Notes: generated by a model not told the origin, from the sequence alone. Counted from the stretch's first letter, positions 48,051 to 58,372 are shown. The stretch is 64,000 nt of DNA from Radicibacter daui (GCA_030657355.1 CP131056.1:2872501-2936500); one strand, 5' to 3'. Made by a program: numbers and translations.

Positions 48051-49129
48051 GCGTCGCCCTCCCCCGCCTCGGCCTTCTCGTCTTCCCCATCGGAATAACC
48101 GACAAGGCTGAGGGCCCGCGCCTCGATCCCGCGCTGGCGCGCGAAATGGATGAGCGCGGCTTCCTCGCCATGCGTTACCCAGAGCCGCTCGCAACCGGTC
48201 TCCACAATGGTTTGGCGCAGTTCGTCCCAATCGGCATGGTCGGAGATGACAAGCGCCAGCTCCGCCCCCTGCTGGGTTGCCCGCTTGCGCACGCGCACCC
48301 AGCCCGAGGCAACCGCCCGTACCGGCTCAGGCAGGGCAGCGAGCCAGCCCTCGGCCGATGCGTTGGGTGGTGCCAGTAACACTTCGCCGGCAAGCTCGGC
48401 CGGCCGGGCATCGGCCAGCAGCCTGAGCTCACCAAGATCGATCCCGACGCTTTGATAGAGCGCGCACATTTCCCACAGCGCCTGATGCACCCAGATCGGC
48501 CGCTCATGGCCGGCAAGCCGGAGCAGGCGGATAACCCGCTGCGCCTTGCCAAGGCTGTAGGCACCAACCAGATGCGCCCGCTCTGGAAAGAGGGTGAGCG
48601 ATGCCAGCAGCCGGCCAATCTCCGCTTCTGCCGGCGGATGGCGATAGACCGGCAGGCCGAAGGTCGCCTCGGTCACGAAGGTGTGGCAAGGCACCAGTTC
48701 GAAGGGGGCACAGGTCGGGTCCGCCGCGCGTTTATAATCGCCGGAGACGACCACGACCTCCCCCTGCCACTCCAGCCGCACCTGCGCACTGCCCAGCACA
48801 TGGCCGGCCGGATGCAGGCTGATGCGGACCCCGCCGACAGTCACGCTCTCGCCGGAGGCCAGCGCCTGACCGGATTTGGGCTTCACCTTGCGCACGCCCA
48901 TGACGGCAAGCGTTTCCGGCGTTGCCAGCACATGCCTGTGACCGCCGCGAGCATGGTCCGAGTGGCCGTGGGTTACGATGGCACGTTCCGCCACGCGCAT
49001 CGGGTCAATATAAAGGCCGGCCGGCTCGACATAGAGGCCGACAGGCGTCGGATAGATCCAGCGCGCCGGGTCACGCCCGGCAAGCCTTGCGATCCCATAG
49101 TCGCCCGTTGCTGCCGCCTGCTGCTTCAA
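48047..49129 (-). CDS. Ligase-associated MBL-fold DNA exonuclease
   Basis: A 360-residue metallo-beta-lactamase/beta-CASP nuclease: THGHSDHARGG metal motif near residue 53, LHPAGHVLGSAQV, VVSGDYKRAADPTCAPFE, AYSLGKAQR and VISDHADW. All are normal for the exonuclease partner of the ligase set, unlike the ligase itself. TTG 49129 starts the protein, with an AAGG upstream. It forms a two-gene operon with the ligase. Confidence 0.92.
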   Translation of the reverse strand: MKQQAAATGDYGIARLAGRDPARWIYPTPVGLYVEPAGLYIDPMRVAERAIVTHGHSDHARGGHRHVLATPETLAVMGVRKVKPKSGQALASGESVTVGGVRISLHPAGHVLGSAQVRLEWQGEVVVVSGDYKRAADPTCAPFELVPCHTFVTEATFGLPVYRHPPAEAEIGRLLASLTLFPERAHLVGAYSLGKAQRVIRLLRLAGHERPIWVHQALWEMCALYQSVGIDLGELRLLADARPAELAGEVLLAPPNASAEGWLAALPEPVRAVASGWVRVRKRATQQGAELALVISDHADWDELRQTIVETGCERLWVTHGEEAALIHFARQRGIEARALSLVGYSDGEDEKAEAGEGDA

Positions 49130-49250
49130 ACGCCTTCCACCGGATTTTTGTCTTCCCTGCCCCCGGCCATGGCGTAGTAGCTTGGCGCGGCGGGGCGCTC
49201 CCGCCCCTTCTGTTCACGCTTCGTTCAAGCCCCTGTCAAGAGCCTTTACC

Positions 49251-50210
49251 ATGCCGCATCCGGCCGACCCGGCCCGTTCTGCCTTCCGGCACAGCCTTGC
49301 CTGCATCGGCGCTGCCAACATCGACCGCAAGCTGATGCTGCTGGGTCCGGCCATCCCCGCCACCACCAATGCCTGCCGCATCACCACCACCGATGGCGGT
49401 GTGGCGCGCAACGTGGCGGAGAATGCGGCGCGGCTGGGAGCAGAGGTCGCCTTCTTCTCTCGCCTCGGCCAGGAAAACGAAGCGGACGGCCTGCTGGCGC
49501 GCCTTGCGGAGGCCGGGGTCGACGTGGCACCCGTGCTGCGCATCGCCGGGGCGGCAACGGCCTCCTACAACGCAGTGCTCGACCATGAGGGCGAGCTGGT
49601 CATCGCCCCCTCCGATATGACGATCTATGACGGCTGGAGCGCAGCGGAATGCGAAGCCGCGCTGCCGGCCCTCGCCCGCCATAAGCTGTGGCTCATGGAC
49701 ACCAACGCGCCGGAAGCCACCTTGCGCTGGCTGGTGCATAACCGGCCGCAGGATGTCTCCCTTATCGCCAACGGTGCCTCGCTCACCAAGATGGCGCGCC
49801 TCCTCACCTTCCTGGAAGGCATCGACCTCGTCTTCTGCAACCGCGACGAGGCCGGTGCGCTGATCGGCAAGCCGCTGAAGGGCGCCGGCGATCTGCGCAG
49901 CTATGGCGACTGGCTGCTCGACAGCGGGGTTGGCGCCGGGGTGGTGACCTGGGGCAAGGAAGGCGCCTGGCTTATCGACCGGCAGGGCACCCGCCTGCTA
50001 CCGGCCCCGAAAGCAAAGGTGGTGGACGTGACCGGTGCCGGCGACAGCCTGGTGGCGGGCGCTCTCGTCAGCCTTGCGCGGGGCGATACGCTGGAAAATG
50101 CCGTACGCTTCGGCCAGGCGCTCGCCTCCCTGACGGTTGAGGCGGAAAAGTCCGTGCGGGACGACCTGACGCTCGCCGACGTCGCAGCGCGTATGGCAAT
50201 CGCGCCCTGA
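49251..50210 (+). CDS. psuK: PfkB-family kinase, probable pseudouridine kinase
   Basis: A 319-residue ribokinase-fold enzyme. It has the N-terminal GAANIDRKLMLLGP, the GGVARNVAENAARLGAEVAF sugar-binding segment and the C-terminal VVDVTGAGDSLVAGALVSLARG with the catalytic Asp. The DNA order with pseudouridine-5'-phosphate glycosidase 96 bp downstream identifies the substrate as pseudouridine: PsuK phosphorylates it and PsuG splits the product into uracil and ribose-5-phosphate. ATG 49251 is preferred over the upstream TTG. Confidence 0.9.
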   Translation: MPHPADPARSAFRHSLACIGAANIDRKLMLLGPAIPATTNACRITTTDGGVARNVAENAARLGAEVAFFSRLGQENEADGLLARLAEAGVDVAPVLRIAGAATASYNAVLDHEGELVIAPSDMTIYDGWSAAECEAALPALARHKLWLMDTNAPEATLRWLVHNRPQDVSLIANGASLTKMARLLTFLEGIDLVFCNRDEAGALIGKPLKGAGDLRSYGDWLLDSGVGAGVVTWGKEGAWLIDRQGTRLLPAPKAKVVDVTGAGDSLVAGALVSLARGDTLENAVRFGQALASLTVEAEKSVRDDLTLADVAARMAIAP

Positions 50211-50306
50211 CGGGCCGTTCATTCCTGCCTTGGCGCTGCCTTGACTTGACCGCAGCATGCCGCCCGCGTAAGCCCACGTGATCCCCCGTTGAAAGACAAG
50301 CTGAAG

Positions 50307-51281
50307 ATGGCCGCAGCCATGCCTGATTTCCTTTCGATCCATCCTGAAGTCGTCCGCGCCCTGCAGAAGCACGAACCCGTCGTGGCGCTGGAATCGACCA
50401 TCATCAGCCATGGCATGCCCTACCCGCGCAATCTGGAGACGGCAAAGGCTGTCGAAGAGGCGATCCGGGCGGAAGGCGCCGTGCCGGCGACCATCGCCGT
50501 GCTCGACGGGCGCATCCGCGTTGGCCTCAGCGATGAGGATCTGGAGCTGCTGGCCAGCGAAAAGGATGTGATGAAGCTGAGCCGGCGCGACCTGCCGGTG
50601 GCGCTGGCCCAGAAGCGCCATGGCGCCACCACGGTTGCCGCCACCATGATCTGCGCGCGCATGGCAGGCATCAGCGTCTTTGCCACTGGCGGCATCGGCG
50701 GTGTGCATCGTGGTGCGGAAGAAAGTTTCGACATCTCCGCCGATCTTGAAGAGCTGGCCCGCACCTCCGTGGCCGTGGTCTGCGCTGGTGCCAAGTCGAT
50801 CCTCGACCTGCCCAAGACGCTGGAAGTGCTGGAGACGCGCGGCGTGCCGGTGATGGGTTACGGCACTGACGAATTGCCGGCCTTCTACCTGCGCGAAAGC
50901 GGCCTCAAGCTCAATTGCCGTGCCGATACGCCGGAAGAAGCCGCCGCGATTTTGCAAACCAAGTGGCAGCTTGGCCTTGAGGGCGGCGTCGTGATCGCCA
51001 ACCCCATTCCGGCCGAACATGCCCTGCCGGCAGACGAGATCAACAAGGCCATCGAGGCCGCGCTGGCCGACGCTGAAAAGCAGGGCATCAAGGGCAAGGA
51101 CGCCACGCCGTTCCTGCTCTCCCGCATGGAAGAGCTGACCAAGGGCCGCAGCCTTGCTGCCAATATCGAGCTGGTGCTCAACAACGCCCGCACCGGCGCC
51201 CGGATCGCAAAAGCCTTTGCCGCCCTGCGGGAACCGCCGCTGCCGGCGCGTGCACCGCATCGGCCGGGTTATTTCGCCTGA
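50307..51281 (+). CDS. psuG: Pseudouridine-5'-phosphate glycosidase
   Basis: A 324-residue Mn-dependent lyase cleaving pseudouridine-5'-phosphate. Family motifs are ALESTIISHGMPYP with the catalytic Glu, KLSRRDLPVALAQKRHGATTVAATM (catalytic Lys), FATGGIGGVHRGAE, VVCAGAKSILDLPKTLE and NPIPAEHA. ATG 50307 is chosen; TTG 50289 would add six residues. It works with the psuK product to salvage pseudouridine. A terminator follows. Confidence 0.95.
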   Translation: MAAAMPDFLSIHPEVVRALQKHEPVVALESTIISHGMPYPRNLETAKAVEEAIRAEGAVPATIAVLDGRIRVGLSDEDLELLASEKDVMKLSRRDLPVALAQKRHGATTVAATMICARMAGISVFATGGIGGVHRGAEESFDISADLEELARTSVAVVCAGAKSILDLPKTLEVLETRGVPVMGYGTDELPAFYLRESGLKLNCRADTPEEAAAILQTKWQLGLEGGVVIANPIPAEHALPADEINKAIEAALADAEKQGIKGKDATPFLLSRMEELTKGRSLAANIELVLNNARTGARIAKAFAALREPPLPARAPHRPGYFA

Positions 51282-51308
51282 CCGGCGGATAGCAGCCCTC
51301 ACCTCAAC

Positions 51309-51340
51309 AAGGCGGCTCCTGCAAGGGTGCCGCCTTTGTT
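51309..51340 (+). terminator. Terminator after psuG
   Basis: AAGGCGGC/GCCGCCTT stem followed by TGTT, a modest T tract. Confidence 0.5.
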
Positions 51341-51374
51341 CATTCAGCGACAGCCGCCCCCTTAAGAGGCGCCG

Positions 51375-51962
51375 ATGTTCATCCTCCCGCAGACCGCCCG
51401 CTTCGAGCAGATCGTCAAGAAAAGCCGGTTTCTGGCCATCGCAATCCCGGTGGAAAACGAGGACGAGGCCAAACGGCGAATCGCGGCGCATTCGACGGCG
51501 GATGCCAACCATAATTGCTGGGCCTGGCGGCTTGGCCAGGCTTATCGCTTTTCTGATGACGGCGAGCCCGGCGGCACCGCCGGCAAACCCATCCTTGCCG
51601 CCATCGAAGGCCAGCAGGTGGACAAGGTGGCCGTGGTGGTCACGCGCTGGTTTGGCGGCGTGCTGCTCGGCACCGGCGGGCTGGTGCGGGCCTATGGCGG
51701 TACGGCGGCCGCCTGCCTCAGGGCAGCCGAACTTGTCCCCTTCACCCCGACGGTACTGGCGACGGCAGAACTTGGCTTTTCCGATCTCGCGCTTGTCAAG
51801 GCACGGCTGGCCGCCATCCCGGATGTGCGGCTTGTCAGCGAAGATTTCACCGCCACCGGTGCCAGTCTGACCCTGCAGGTGCCAGAAGCGGAACTGGAAG
51901 CTCTCTCCCGGCTGGTAAGCGACCTCACCAGCGGCCGGACGATGGTGAAGGCCGCCGGCTGA
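51375..51962 (+). CDS. IMPACT/YigZ family protein
   Basis: A 195-residue protein with the UPF0029/IMPACT N-terminal domain: FEQIVKKSRFLAIA, ANHNCWAWRLG, RFSDDGEPGGTAGKPIL and TRWFGGVLLGTGGLVRAYGG, followed by a smaller C-terminal ferredoxin-like domain. The fold resembles EF-G domain IV. A role in translation or RNA binding has been proposed for the family but the bacterial function is not settled. Confidence 0.92.
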   Translation: MFILPQTARFEQIVKKSRFLAIAIPVENEDEAKRRIAAHSTADANHNCWAWRLGQAYRFSDDGEPGGTAGKPILAAIEGQQVDKVAVVVTRWFGGVLLGTGGLVRAYGGTAAACLRAAELVPFTPTVLATAELGFSDLALVKARLAAIPDVRLVSEDFTATGASLTLQVPEAELEALSRLVSDLTSGRTMVKAAG

Positions 51963-52437
51963 CGAAAGCGTCCGTTCTGCCCGTACGACAGGCTGCGCTA
52001 TTGCGGCCCCTGCTGCGACTCGTTCGCCGGTTCCCGCCACTTCAGCACGCGCCAATCAGCACCGCCGCATAACCGATGATGCGCCGCAGCACAAAAAAGC
52101 GGCACCCAATCTTGGAATATAATAGCCGCACTTATCGGTCTATGCACAGCCGCGCAGGAATGGGGAGAAAGATAGAGATCCCACCTGCATGAAAATCTGG
52201 AATCAGATTGCCCCTGCACAGCTTTTCATTATTCTAAAATATCCTAAAATTTTATAATATTGACCATGTATACTTAATATACATCATTATTTCATAATTA
52301 TTACAAGCCATTTCAGCAATAAAATCTGGCCCAATGTGAACCAACCCGATTGTGCAGCCGCGAAGGCAGGCATAGGGTCCCGCGCATCCAAAAGATTTAC
52401 CGACGCTCTCTGGATTAACGACGACGGACATTCGCCA
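51963..52437. other. AT-rich regulatory region upstream of the chemoreceptor
   Basis: 475 bp without a supported gene, becoming markedly AT-rich between about 52,200 and 52,320. It includes a perfect palindrome at 52,266-52,284. It probably contains the receptor's promoter and could bind AT-preferring nucleoid proteins. Confidence 0.5.
52266..52284. promoter_or_regulatory. Perfect inverted repeat upstream of the chemoreceptor
   Basis: ATGTATA-cttaa-TATACAT has seven-base-pair arms, in the AT-rich promoter region. It is a candidate operator for an unidentified regulator. Confidence 0.5.
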
Positions 52438-54675
52438 ATGTTGGACGATACCGCTCTGGGTGGCCGGCTGCAGGAAGTCCTGGACGATGCCTCCGAAGTG
52501 CTTGCAACGCCTGCCGACACCGAAGGCCAGGGCGATGATGGCATGCCGGACGAAAAGGCCGCGGGCCGCAAGCGCCGCCTCGCCGGCATCGCCCCGCGCC
52601 TCATCGGCTCTTTCGTCATTGTCGCGCTGCTGACGGTGGTGGCCGGCGCGGTTGCCATCTTCTCCATCGGTCGCCTTGGCGACAATATCGACCAGCTGAC
52701 CCATCGCCAGGCCCCGCTGGTAAGGGCTGCCATGAGCGCCGCCAACGCCACCACCCGGGTGGTGGCCGCTGCCCCGGCTCTCGTCAGTTCCGCGACTGCC
52801 GACGATGTGCAGCAGCAGGCTGCCAGCCTCAGCGCCCTTGTCGGCACGGCCCGCAAGAGCGTGGAAGAGCTGAGTCGCCTTGAAGGCCAGAGCGACAACG
52901 TCAAGGCAATGCAGGAAAAACTGGATGCGCTCGACAGCACACTCGGCCAGATGGCCAATGTGCGTGCCGGCGTCATCATGCTCAACGATCAGGTCACCAG
53001 CCGCTTTGCCGAAGCGCAGGCCGCCTATGGCAAGCTCGACGAAGCGCTGGCCCCGTTGATCGAAAAAGCTTCCACCGATCTCGCGATCAGCCTTTCCGGG
53101 GCGATCAGCGCCGGCAAGCCGCAGGCCGAGGTGGAAACGCTGCTGAAGAACGGACTTGAGAAGCTGCAGGGCCTTGAAGGCCTCAAGACCAGCCTTGGCG
53201 CCATGGTCGGGCAGCTCGCCACCGCCGCCGGCACCGGCGACGATGCCGCCAACAGCACCGCTGAAAGCGCCTTTGAGGATCTCAGCTTCTCCATCCCCTC
53301 CAAGGTCGTGCCGCAGGAACTTGCCGACACCTACCGCGAGTTCGCCTCCGTCGGCATGGCAAGCGAGAAGCCCAGCCTGTTTGCCGTACGGCAGCAGACA
53401 CTCGTCACCAACATGATCGTCCGCTCGATGATGGATCAGGTGACCTCCGGCGCGGCCGAACTCTCCGCCATCGTGGACCAGGAAGTGGCCGCGGCCGATG
53501 CCGCCATGCATGAGGCCAGCGCCCGGTCGGCCACGCTGTCCACCCAGTTGCGCTGGTTGATGGCCGCGCTGGTCGTCACCTCCATCGTCATCGCCGCGCT
53601 GATCGCCTGGCTCTACGTGTCGCGCAACCTCGTGGCGACGCTGGCCTATCTCAACCAGCTGATGCGCAAGCTGGCGGAAGGCGACAACAGCGTCGAGGTG
53701 GGCGCCACCCATCGCGGCGACGAAATCGGCGAGATGGCGCGCTCGGTGCTCGTCTTCAAGGAACATGCGCTGAAGGTGGAAGAGCTGCATCGCGAGCAGG
53801 AAGAGCAGCAGCAGCGCGCAGAACAGGAAAAGGCCGCAACTCTCGCCGCTCTCGCCAATCGTTTCGAGCAGACGGTGCGCGGCGCCGTGCGCGAGGTTGG
53901 CAGTGCTGCCAATGATCTGGACGATACTGCCCGTCACCTCACCGATGCGGCCCGCCGCTCCGCCGAACAGACCAGCAGCATCGCCGCGGCCACCGCGCAG
54001 GCCAGCGCCAATGTTCAGACGGTCGCTGCCGCAGCAGAAGAACTCTCCACCTCCATCGGCGATATCTCCCGCGAGGTCAGCCGCTCCGGCGCGATTGCCC
54101 ACCGGGCGGTCGAGGAAGCGGAAAAGACCGACCAGACCGTGCAGGGCCTTGCCGAAGCGGCCCGCCGCATCGGCGAAGTGGTGACGCTGATCAGCGCCAT
54201 TGCCGAACAGACCAACCTGCTGGCGCTCAACGCCACCATCGAGGCGGCGCGCGCGGGTGAAGCGGGGCGTGGCTTTGCCGTGGTGGCACAGGAGGTCAAA
54301 AACCTTGCCGGCCAGACGGCCCGCGCGACCGAAGAGATTGCCCAGCAGATCGGTGGCATCCAGTCCAGCACGGCCGAAGCGGTCACCGCGATCCAGACCA
54401 TTCGCAGCGTGATCTCCGAGATCGACACCATTGCCGGCGGTGTCACCCACAGTGTCGAGCAGCAGACGGCTGCCACCGGCGAGATCGCCCGCAACTCCGT
54501 GAGTGCCGCCGACGGCACCTCACAGGTAACCGCCGGCATCAGCAGCGTGGCCGCCACCGTCGAGCAGACCGGCGCCACCACCCGTGAAGTGCTGGACGCC
54601 GCTGAGCGCCTCAACATGCTGGCCGCCCAGCTCGACGGCAGCGTCGACGAGTTCCTGGCGCAGATCAGGGCGTAA
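52438..54675 (+). CDS. Methyl-accepting chemotaxis protein
   Basis: A 745-residue receptor: a cytoplasmic N-tail, a first membrane helix near residues 55-78, a long helical periplasmic sensor (about 80-375) with a TorS-like four-helix-bundle look, a second helix near 380-400, a HAMP domain, and the signalling domain. The hairpin tip has [28 protein letters not shown] with a following [16 protein letters not shown]. Ala/Glu-rich heptads flank the tip. The ligand is unknown. ATG 52438 is preferred; GTG 52336 opens the same frame. A strong terminator follows. Confidence 0.92.
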   Translation: MLDDTALGGRLQEVLDDASEVLATPADTEGQGDDGMPDEKAAGRKRRLAGIAPRLIGSFVIVALLTVVAGAVAIFSIGRLGDNIDQLTHRQAPLVRAAMSAANATTRVVAAAPALVSSATADDVQQQAASLSALVGTARKSVEELSRLEGQSDNVKAMQEKLDALDSTLGQMANVRAGVIMLNDQVTSRFAEAQAAYGKLDEALAPLIEKASTDLAISLSGAISAGKPQAEVETLLKNGLEKLQGLEGLKTSLGAMVGQLATAAGTGDDAANSTAESAFEDLSFSIPSKVVPQELADTYREFASVGMASEKPSLFAVRQQTLVTNMIVRSMMDQVTSGAAELSAIVDQEVAAADAAMHEASARSATLSTQLRWLMAALVVTSIVIAALIAWLYVSRNLVATLAYLNQLMRKLAEGDNSVEVGATHRGDEIGEMARSVLVFKEHALKVEELHREQEEQQQRAEQEKAATLAALANRFEQTVRGAVREVGSAANDLDDTARHLTDAARRSAEQTSSIAAATAQASANVQTVAAAAEELSTSIGDISREVSRSGAIAHRAVEEAEKTDQTVQGLAEAARRIGEVVTLISAIAEQTNLLALNATIEAARAGEAGRGFAVVAQEVKNLAGQTARATEEIAQQIGGIQSSTAEAVTAIQTIRSVISEIDTIAGGVTHSVEQQTAATGEIARNSVSAADGTSQVTAGISSVAATVEQTGATTREVLDAAERLNMLAAQLDGSVDEFLAQIRA

Positions 54676-54690
54676 AAGAGCCCCAAAACA

Positions 54691-54725
54691 AAAAGCCCCC
54701 GGCTGCTGCCGGGGGCTTTTTGTTT
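54691..54725. terminator. Bidirectional terminator between chemoreceptor and pncB genes
   Basis: AAAAGCCCCCGGC/GCCGGGGGCTTTT perfect stem, TGCT loop, T runs on both sides, between convergent genes. Confidence 0.9.
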
Positions 54726-54737
54726 GAGTGCTTCGGC

Positions 54738-55898
54738 TTACCGCCGGAACAGGAACTCGCGGCCGAGCTTCACGCGCTCGACGCCGTCATATTCGATGAC
54801 GTCGGCGGTGGCGTAGGTCTCGTTCCAGTTTTCCGGCAGGAAGGAGCCGGTGCCGATAACATCGATCGGCGCCTCGGCTTCCGCCATCATATGGCACTTG
54901 GCCGGGCTGAAACCGGACGACGCGACGATGCGAGCATTGGGATACCCCGCCTCATCCAGCGCCTCACGCAGGCGCCAGATGGCGGCCGCACTGACGCCGG
55001 GACCGACCAGATGCGCCAGCTCGCTCGGCGTACGGTAACCGCGGATGGCACCCGGCACATGACGCTCCAGCACCGCATAGGACTGCGCCGGGTCGAGCGC
55101 TTCAAGGAAGCGGCTGCCCGGCGTGTCGATGCGCACGGAAAGGCGGCCGGCGGCCGCCAGCTGCGGGAAGCGTGCGCATACGGCAAGGCTGTCGGTAATC
55201 TCCTGGCCAAAATAATCGACCAGCACCGTCAGGTTCTGCTCCGGATGCGTCTCATGGAACATCTCGGCGGCACGCACGGTCGAGCCGGCATAACCGATGA
55301 GGGCATGCGGCATGGTGCCGAAGCCCTCCTTGTGGCCGAAATAATGCGCCGTGGCGTCGGTAGCATTGCCGATGAAGCCGAGCGCCCCCACCTTGCGGCG
55401 CGCCCGCTCGGAGCCGACGCTGGCGGCATAGGCCATGATGTCGGCCATCTCGGCGCCGGCGCAGTGGCGCGCATCCATGGCAAGGAAAGCGACCTTCGGC
55501 AGGTCGGTGCACATCATCGCCGCGTTATAGGCGGCAACGCAGGCAGGGCCGAGCTTTTGCAGCAGCAGCGTCTCGGTATCGGCAAGGTGATAGAAGGAGC
55601 CGGTGAGGTAGAACATCGGCTCGCCGGCGCCCACCCACTTGCCTTCGGGGTAACGCAGATCGACGTCGATCTTGACCCCGCGCTCGGCGGCGACCGAGGT
55701 CAGCCATTCCAGCGCCAGACGCGGCGCGGAGACGACCGGTCGGCGCATGAAGACGGCGTAGGTGACCTTACAATCCCCGAAGCGGCCAACGACCTGCTTG
55801 GTGCGGTCGAAATACTTGTCCGTCCAGCGGTGCACCTCGCCGGGGCTCGGATAGGAAGCGGCGGAGGTGGTGAAAGCGGGCAGGTGTCCGTCATCCAT
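54738..55898 (-). CDS. pncB: Nicotinate phosphoribosyltransferase
   Basis: A 386-residue type II phosphoribosyltransferase of the NAPRTase/QPRTase fold. It has an N-terminal DKYFDRTKQVV, the substrate region AMDARHCAGAEMADIMAYAASVGS, FGTMPHALIGYAG, VLVDYFGQE and RIDTPG, then the PRPP-binding IVASSGF and IDVIGTGSFLP. It makes nicotinate mononucleotide in NAD salvage. Its length is shorter than that of E. coli PncB, matching an alphaproteobacterial subgroup. Confidence 0.85.
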   Translation of the reverse strand: MDDGHLPAFTTSAASYPSPGEVHRWTDKYFDRTKQVVGRFGDCKVTYAVFMRRPVVSAPRLALEWLTSVAAERGVKIDVDLRYPEGKWVGAGEPMFYLTGSFYHLADTETLLLQKLGPACVAAYNAAMMCTDLPKVAFLAMDARHCAGAEMADIMAYAASVGSERARRKVGALGFIGNATDATAHYFGHKEGFGTMPHALIGYAGSTVRAAEMFHETHPEQNLTVLVDYFGQEITDSLAVCARFPQLAAAGRLSVRIDTPGSRFLEALDPAQSYAVLERHVPGAIRGYRTPSELAHLVGPGVSAAAIWRLREALDEAGYPNARIVASSGFSPAKCHMMAEAEAPIDVIGTGSFLPENWNETYATADVIEYDGVERVKLGREFLFRR

Positions 55899-56017
55899 GG
55901 CGTTTGCTCGGATGGTTGGTGGCGACGCGCATCAAGGCATGGACGATGCCGGAGGTGCCCGGGATACCGACCTGCCTTCTTATAATTATGGTTCTGCTGG
56001 CGGAGGTTGGTCAGGTC

Positions 56018-56042
56018 GGGGCCGGGTACAAGACCCGGCCCC
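56018..56042. terminator. GC-rich hairpin after DAHP synthase
   Basis: GGGGCCGGGT/ACCCGGCCCC makes a perfect ten-base-pair stem with a five-base loop just beyond the DAHP synthase stop. No T tract follows, so intrinsic termination is uncertain. Confidence 0.45.
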
Positions 56043-56056
56043 GCCGCCTCGTCTGG

Positions 56057-57442
56057 TTATTGCGCTGCTGCGGCAGCGGCCTGCTGGGCGGAACGGGCCT
56101 GCTTCAGCCAGTCTGCCAGCTCAAAGGAAAGTTCCAGCGCCTGCGCCGCATTGAGGCGCGGGTCGCAGTAGGTGTGGTAACGATCCGACAGGCTGCCTTC
56201 GGTCACGGCATTGGCCGCACCGCCAAGGCACTCGGTCACTTCCTGTCCGGTCAGTTCCAGATGCACGCCGCCGGCATAGGTGCCTTCGGCCTGATGCACC
56301 GCCATGAAGCGCTTGACCTCGTGCAGGATGCGCTCCAGCGGGCGCGTCTTGTAACCGGTCGCAGACTTGATGGTGTTGCCATGCATCGGGTCGCACGACC
56401 ACACGACGTTGAAGCCCTCGCGCTGCACGGTGCGGATGAGGCGCGGCAGGTTATCGTCCACCTTGTCATAGCCCATGCGCACGATGAGCGTGAGCCGGCC
56501 CGGCTCGTTGGCCGGGTTCAGGGTGTTGACGAGGCGGATGAGGTCTTCATCCGTCAGCGACGGGCCGCATTTGAGGCCAAGCGGGTTGTGCACGCCGCGC
56601 AGGAACTCGACATGGGCATGGTCCGGCTGGCGGGTACGGTCGCCGATCCACAGGAAGTGAGCGGAGCAGTCATACCAGTTGCCCGAGGTGCTATCGACGC
56701 GGGTCAGCGCCTGCTCGTAACCGAGCAGCAGGGCCTCGTGGCTGGTATAGAAGTCCGTCTCGCGGATCTGCGGGGCGGTAGTGGCGTTGAGGCCGCAGGC
56801 CTGCATGAAGGCGAGCGTCTGGTCCAACTGGTTGGCCAGTTCCTCGTACTTCTTGGCCTCGGGGCTGTCCTCGAAGAACTTCAGCGTCCACTGATGCACC
56901 TTGTGCAGGTCGGCATAACCGCCCTGGGCAAAGGCACGCAGCAGGTTGAGCTTGGAGGCCGAGTGGAAATAGGCGGTCTCGAGGCGCGCCGGGTCGGGCT
57001 CGCGCGAGACGGCATCAAAGGCATAACCATTGATGATGTCGCCGCGATAGGCCGGCAGCTCGATATCGCCGATCTTCTCGACATTGCTGGAGCGCGGCTT
57101 GGCGTACTGTCCGGCGATCCGGCCAACTTTCACCACCGGGGTCTGGCCACCGAAGGTGAGCACAACCGCCATCTGCAGCAGCACGCGGAAAGTGTCACGG
57201 ATGATGTTGGGGCGGAAATCCTCGAAGCTTTCGGCGCAGTCGCCGCCCTGCAGCAAAAACGCCTTGCCGGCGGCTACATCGGCCAGATCACGCTTGAGCT
57301 GACGCGCCTCACCCGCAAAAACCAGCGGAGGATAGCTTGCCAGACGCTCTTCGACCTGCTGGAGCAGGGCCTGGTCCCGATATTCCGGGACCTGCTGAAT
57401 GGGCTTGCTGCGCCAGCTCTGCGGGCTCCACCGCTCGCTCAT
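56057..57442 (-). CDS. Class II 3-deoxy-7-phosphoheptulonate synthase
   Basis: A 461-residue plant-type (class II) DAHP synthase, the first step of aromatic amino acid synthesis from PEP and erythrose-4-phosphate. It starts [17 protein letters not shown]; the metal and substrate motifs follow in [61 protein letters not shown] and [18 protein letters not shown]. It is transcribed alone. Feedback control cannot be read from the sequence. Confidence 0.95.
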   Translation of the reverse strand: MSERWSPQSWRSKPIQQVPEYRDQALLQQVEERLASYPPLVFAGEARQLKRDLADVAAGKAFLLQGGDCAESFEDFRPNIIRDTFRVLLQMAVVLTFGGQTPVVKVGRIAGQYAKPRSSNVEKIGDIELPAYRGDIINGYAFDAVSREPDPARLETAYFHSASKLNLLRAFAQGGYADLHKVHQWTLKFFEDSPEAKKYEELANQLDQTLAFMQACGLNATTAPQIRETDFYTSHEALLLGYEQALTRVDSTSGNWYDCSAHFLWIGDRTRQPDHAHVEFLRGVHNPLGLKCGPSLTDEDLIRLVNTLNPANEPGRLTLIVRMGYDKVDDNLPRLIRTVQREGFNVVWSCDPMHGNTIKSATGYKTRPLERILHEVKRFMAVHQAEGTYAGGVHLELTGQEVTECLGGAANAVTEGSLSDRYHTYCDPRLNAAQALELSFELADWLKQARSAQQAAAAAAQ

Positions 57443-57870
57443 GGCTTCATTCCTTCGCTCGGGATGCCGCGTCGGCCCATATTTCAGCAGCCGGCGGCCG
57501 ATACCCTCTTTAATCTGTTACCGGGACGCCCCGATGACATCCCCTGATCGCCCTTCACGCCGATTTTATCGGCCAAAGGGCTAGGAGTGATAGCTCCTTC
57601 GCCGGTACGAATCTATCAAAATCCCGGCCTCCGACGCAAAATCCGCAGCCAAATGCCAAGTGCCGCACACTCCTGCAAGAAGCCGTCCGATCCCGGCGCT
57701 AAATCGAGAAGCTCTCGCGGCTCATCAACTTCTGTTGATCCAAGGTGACTTCGGACGGCGGACAGGTCAGCCTATAACAGTCTCAGGCGATCCGCTCCGG
57801 CGCCGTCTCCCGCCTCACCAGGCAATGCTGCCGCGGGGGGCAACATTAAACGACAGGGACTTTGACCATC
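57443..57870. other. Divergent promoter region between DAHP synthase and bufferin operon
   Basis: 428 bp without a supported gene. It must contain both promoters. I looked for an obvious ECF-sigma motif pair upstream of the bufferin precursor and did not see a convincing one. Confidence 0.4.
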
Positions 57871-58167
57871 ATGAGCAAGATGCAGGATCTCACCCGCCTT
57901 TCCCTCGCCGCTGCCATGGCCGGCGCCTTCTCGCTGGCGGTTGTTGCCACCACCACCGAAGCGCACGCCGCCGGCAAGGAAAAGTGTTACGGCATCTCCA
58001 AGGCCGGTGAAAACGACTGTGCCAACAATGCCGGAACCCACAGCTGCGCTGGCCAGTCCAAGGAAAACTTCTCCGGCGCCGACTGGAAGGCCGTAGATGC
58101 CGGCACCTGCGAAGGCATGCACGGCAAGCTGATGCCGTTCGATGGCATGAACACGATGATGAAGTAA
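57871..58167 (+). CDS. bufA: Bufferin precursor (DUF2282, BUF_82 family)
   Basis: A 98-residue exported peptide precursor: a signal peptide to about residue 34 ([20 protein letters not shown]), then a Cys-containing core with four cysteines in KCYG, NDCA, HSCAGQ and GTCEG. This is the DUF2282 precursor of bufferins, RiPPs whose core cysteines are modified by an MNIO (DUF692) enzyme and that bind copper. Modification enzyme genes lie immediately downstream. ATG 57871 is preferred to TTG 57862. Confidence 0.9.
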   Translation: MSKMQDLTRLSLAAAMAGAFSLAVVATTTEAHAAGKEKCYGISKAGENDCANNAGTHSCAGQSKENFSGADWKAVDAGTCEGMHGKLMPFDGMNTMMK

Positions 58168-58372
58168 GCACCGGCTTTTCCTCCCGGTACTTGCCGGCGA
58201 ACCCGAAAGGGTCGCCGGACCGGCGCGGCCAGCCTTCCGCCAGAGCCACCCCCTCCCCCGCGACGTGCGGGAGGGTGGCCGCCCGGTCATCCAGGCCCTC
58301 CACGACAAGAATAACGGCCCAGGGTCAGCTATACTGGGCCAGACGATCCGAGGGCGATCCCAAGAGGTCAGC
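58168..58372. other. Spacer with hairpins between bufA and bufB
   Basis: The 205 bp spacer contains a GC-rich imperfect palindrome (about 58,247-58,281; GCCACCC.../...GGGTGGC) and a smaller GGCGAACCC-type hairpin near 58,196. It is probably an attenuating or mRNA-stabilising structure that keeps the precursor in excess over the enzymes. Confidence 0.45.

Noticed and set aside
51998-52219. A 73-codon minus-strand frame before the chemoreceptor
   Set aside because: It spans AT-rich promoter-like DNA, lacks a ribosome-binding site and shows no family feature.
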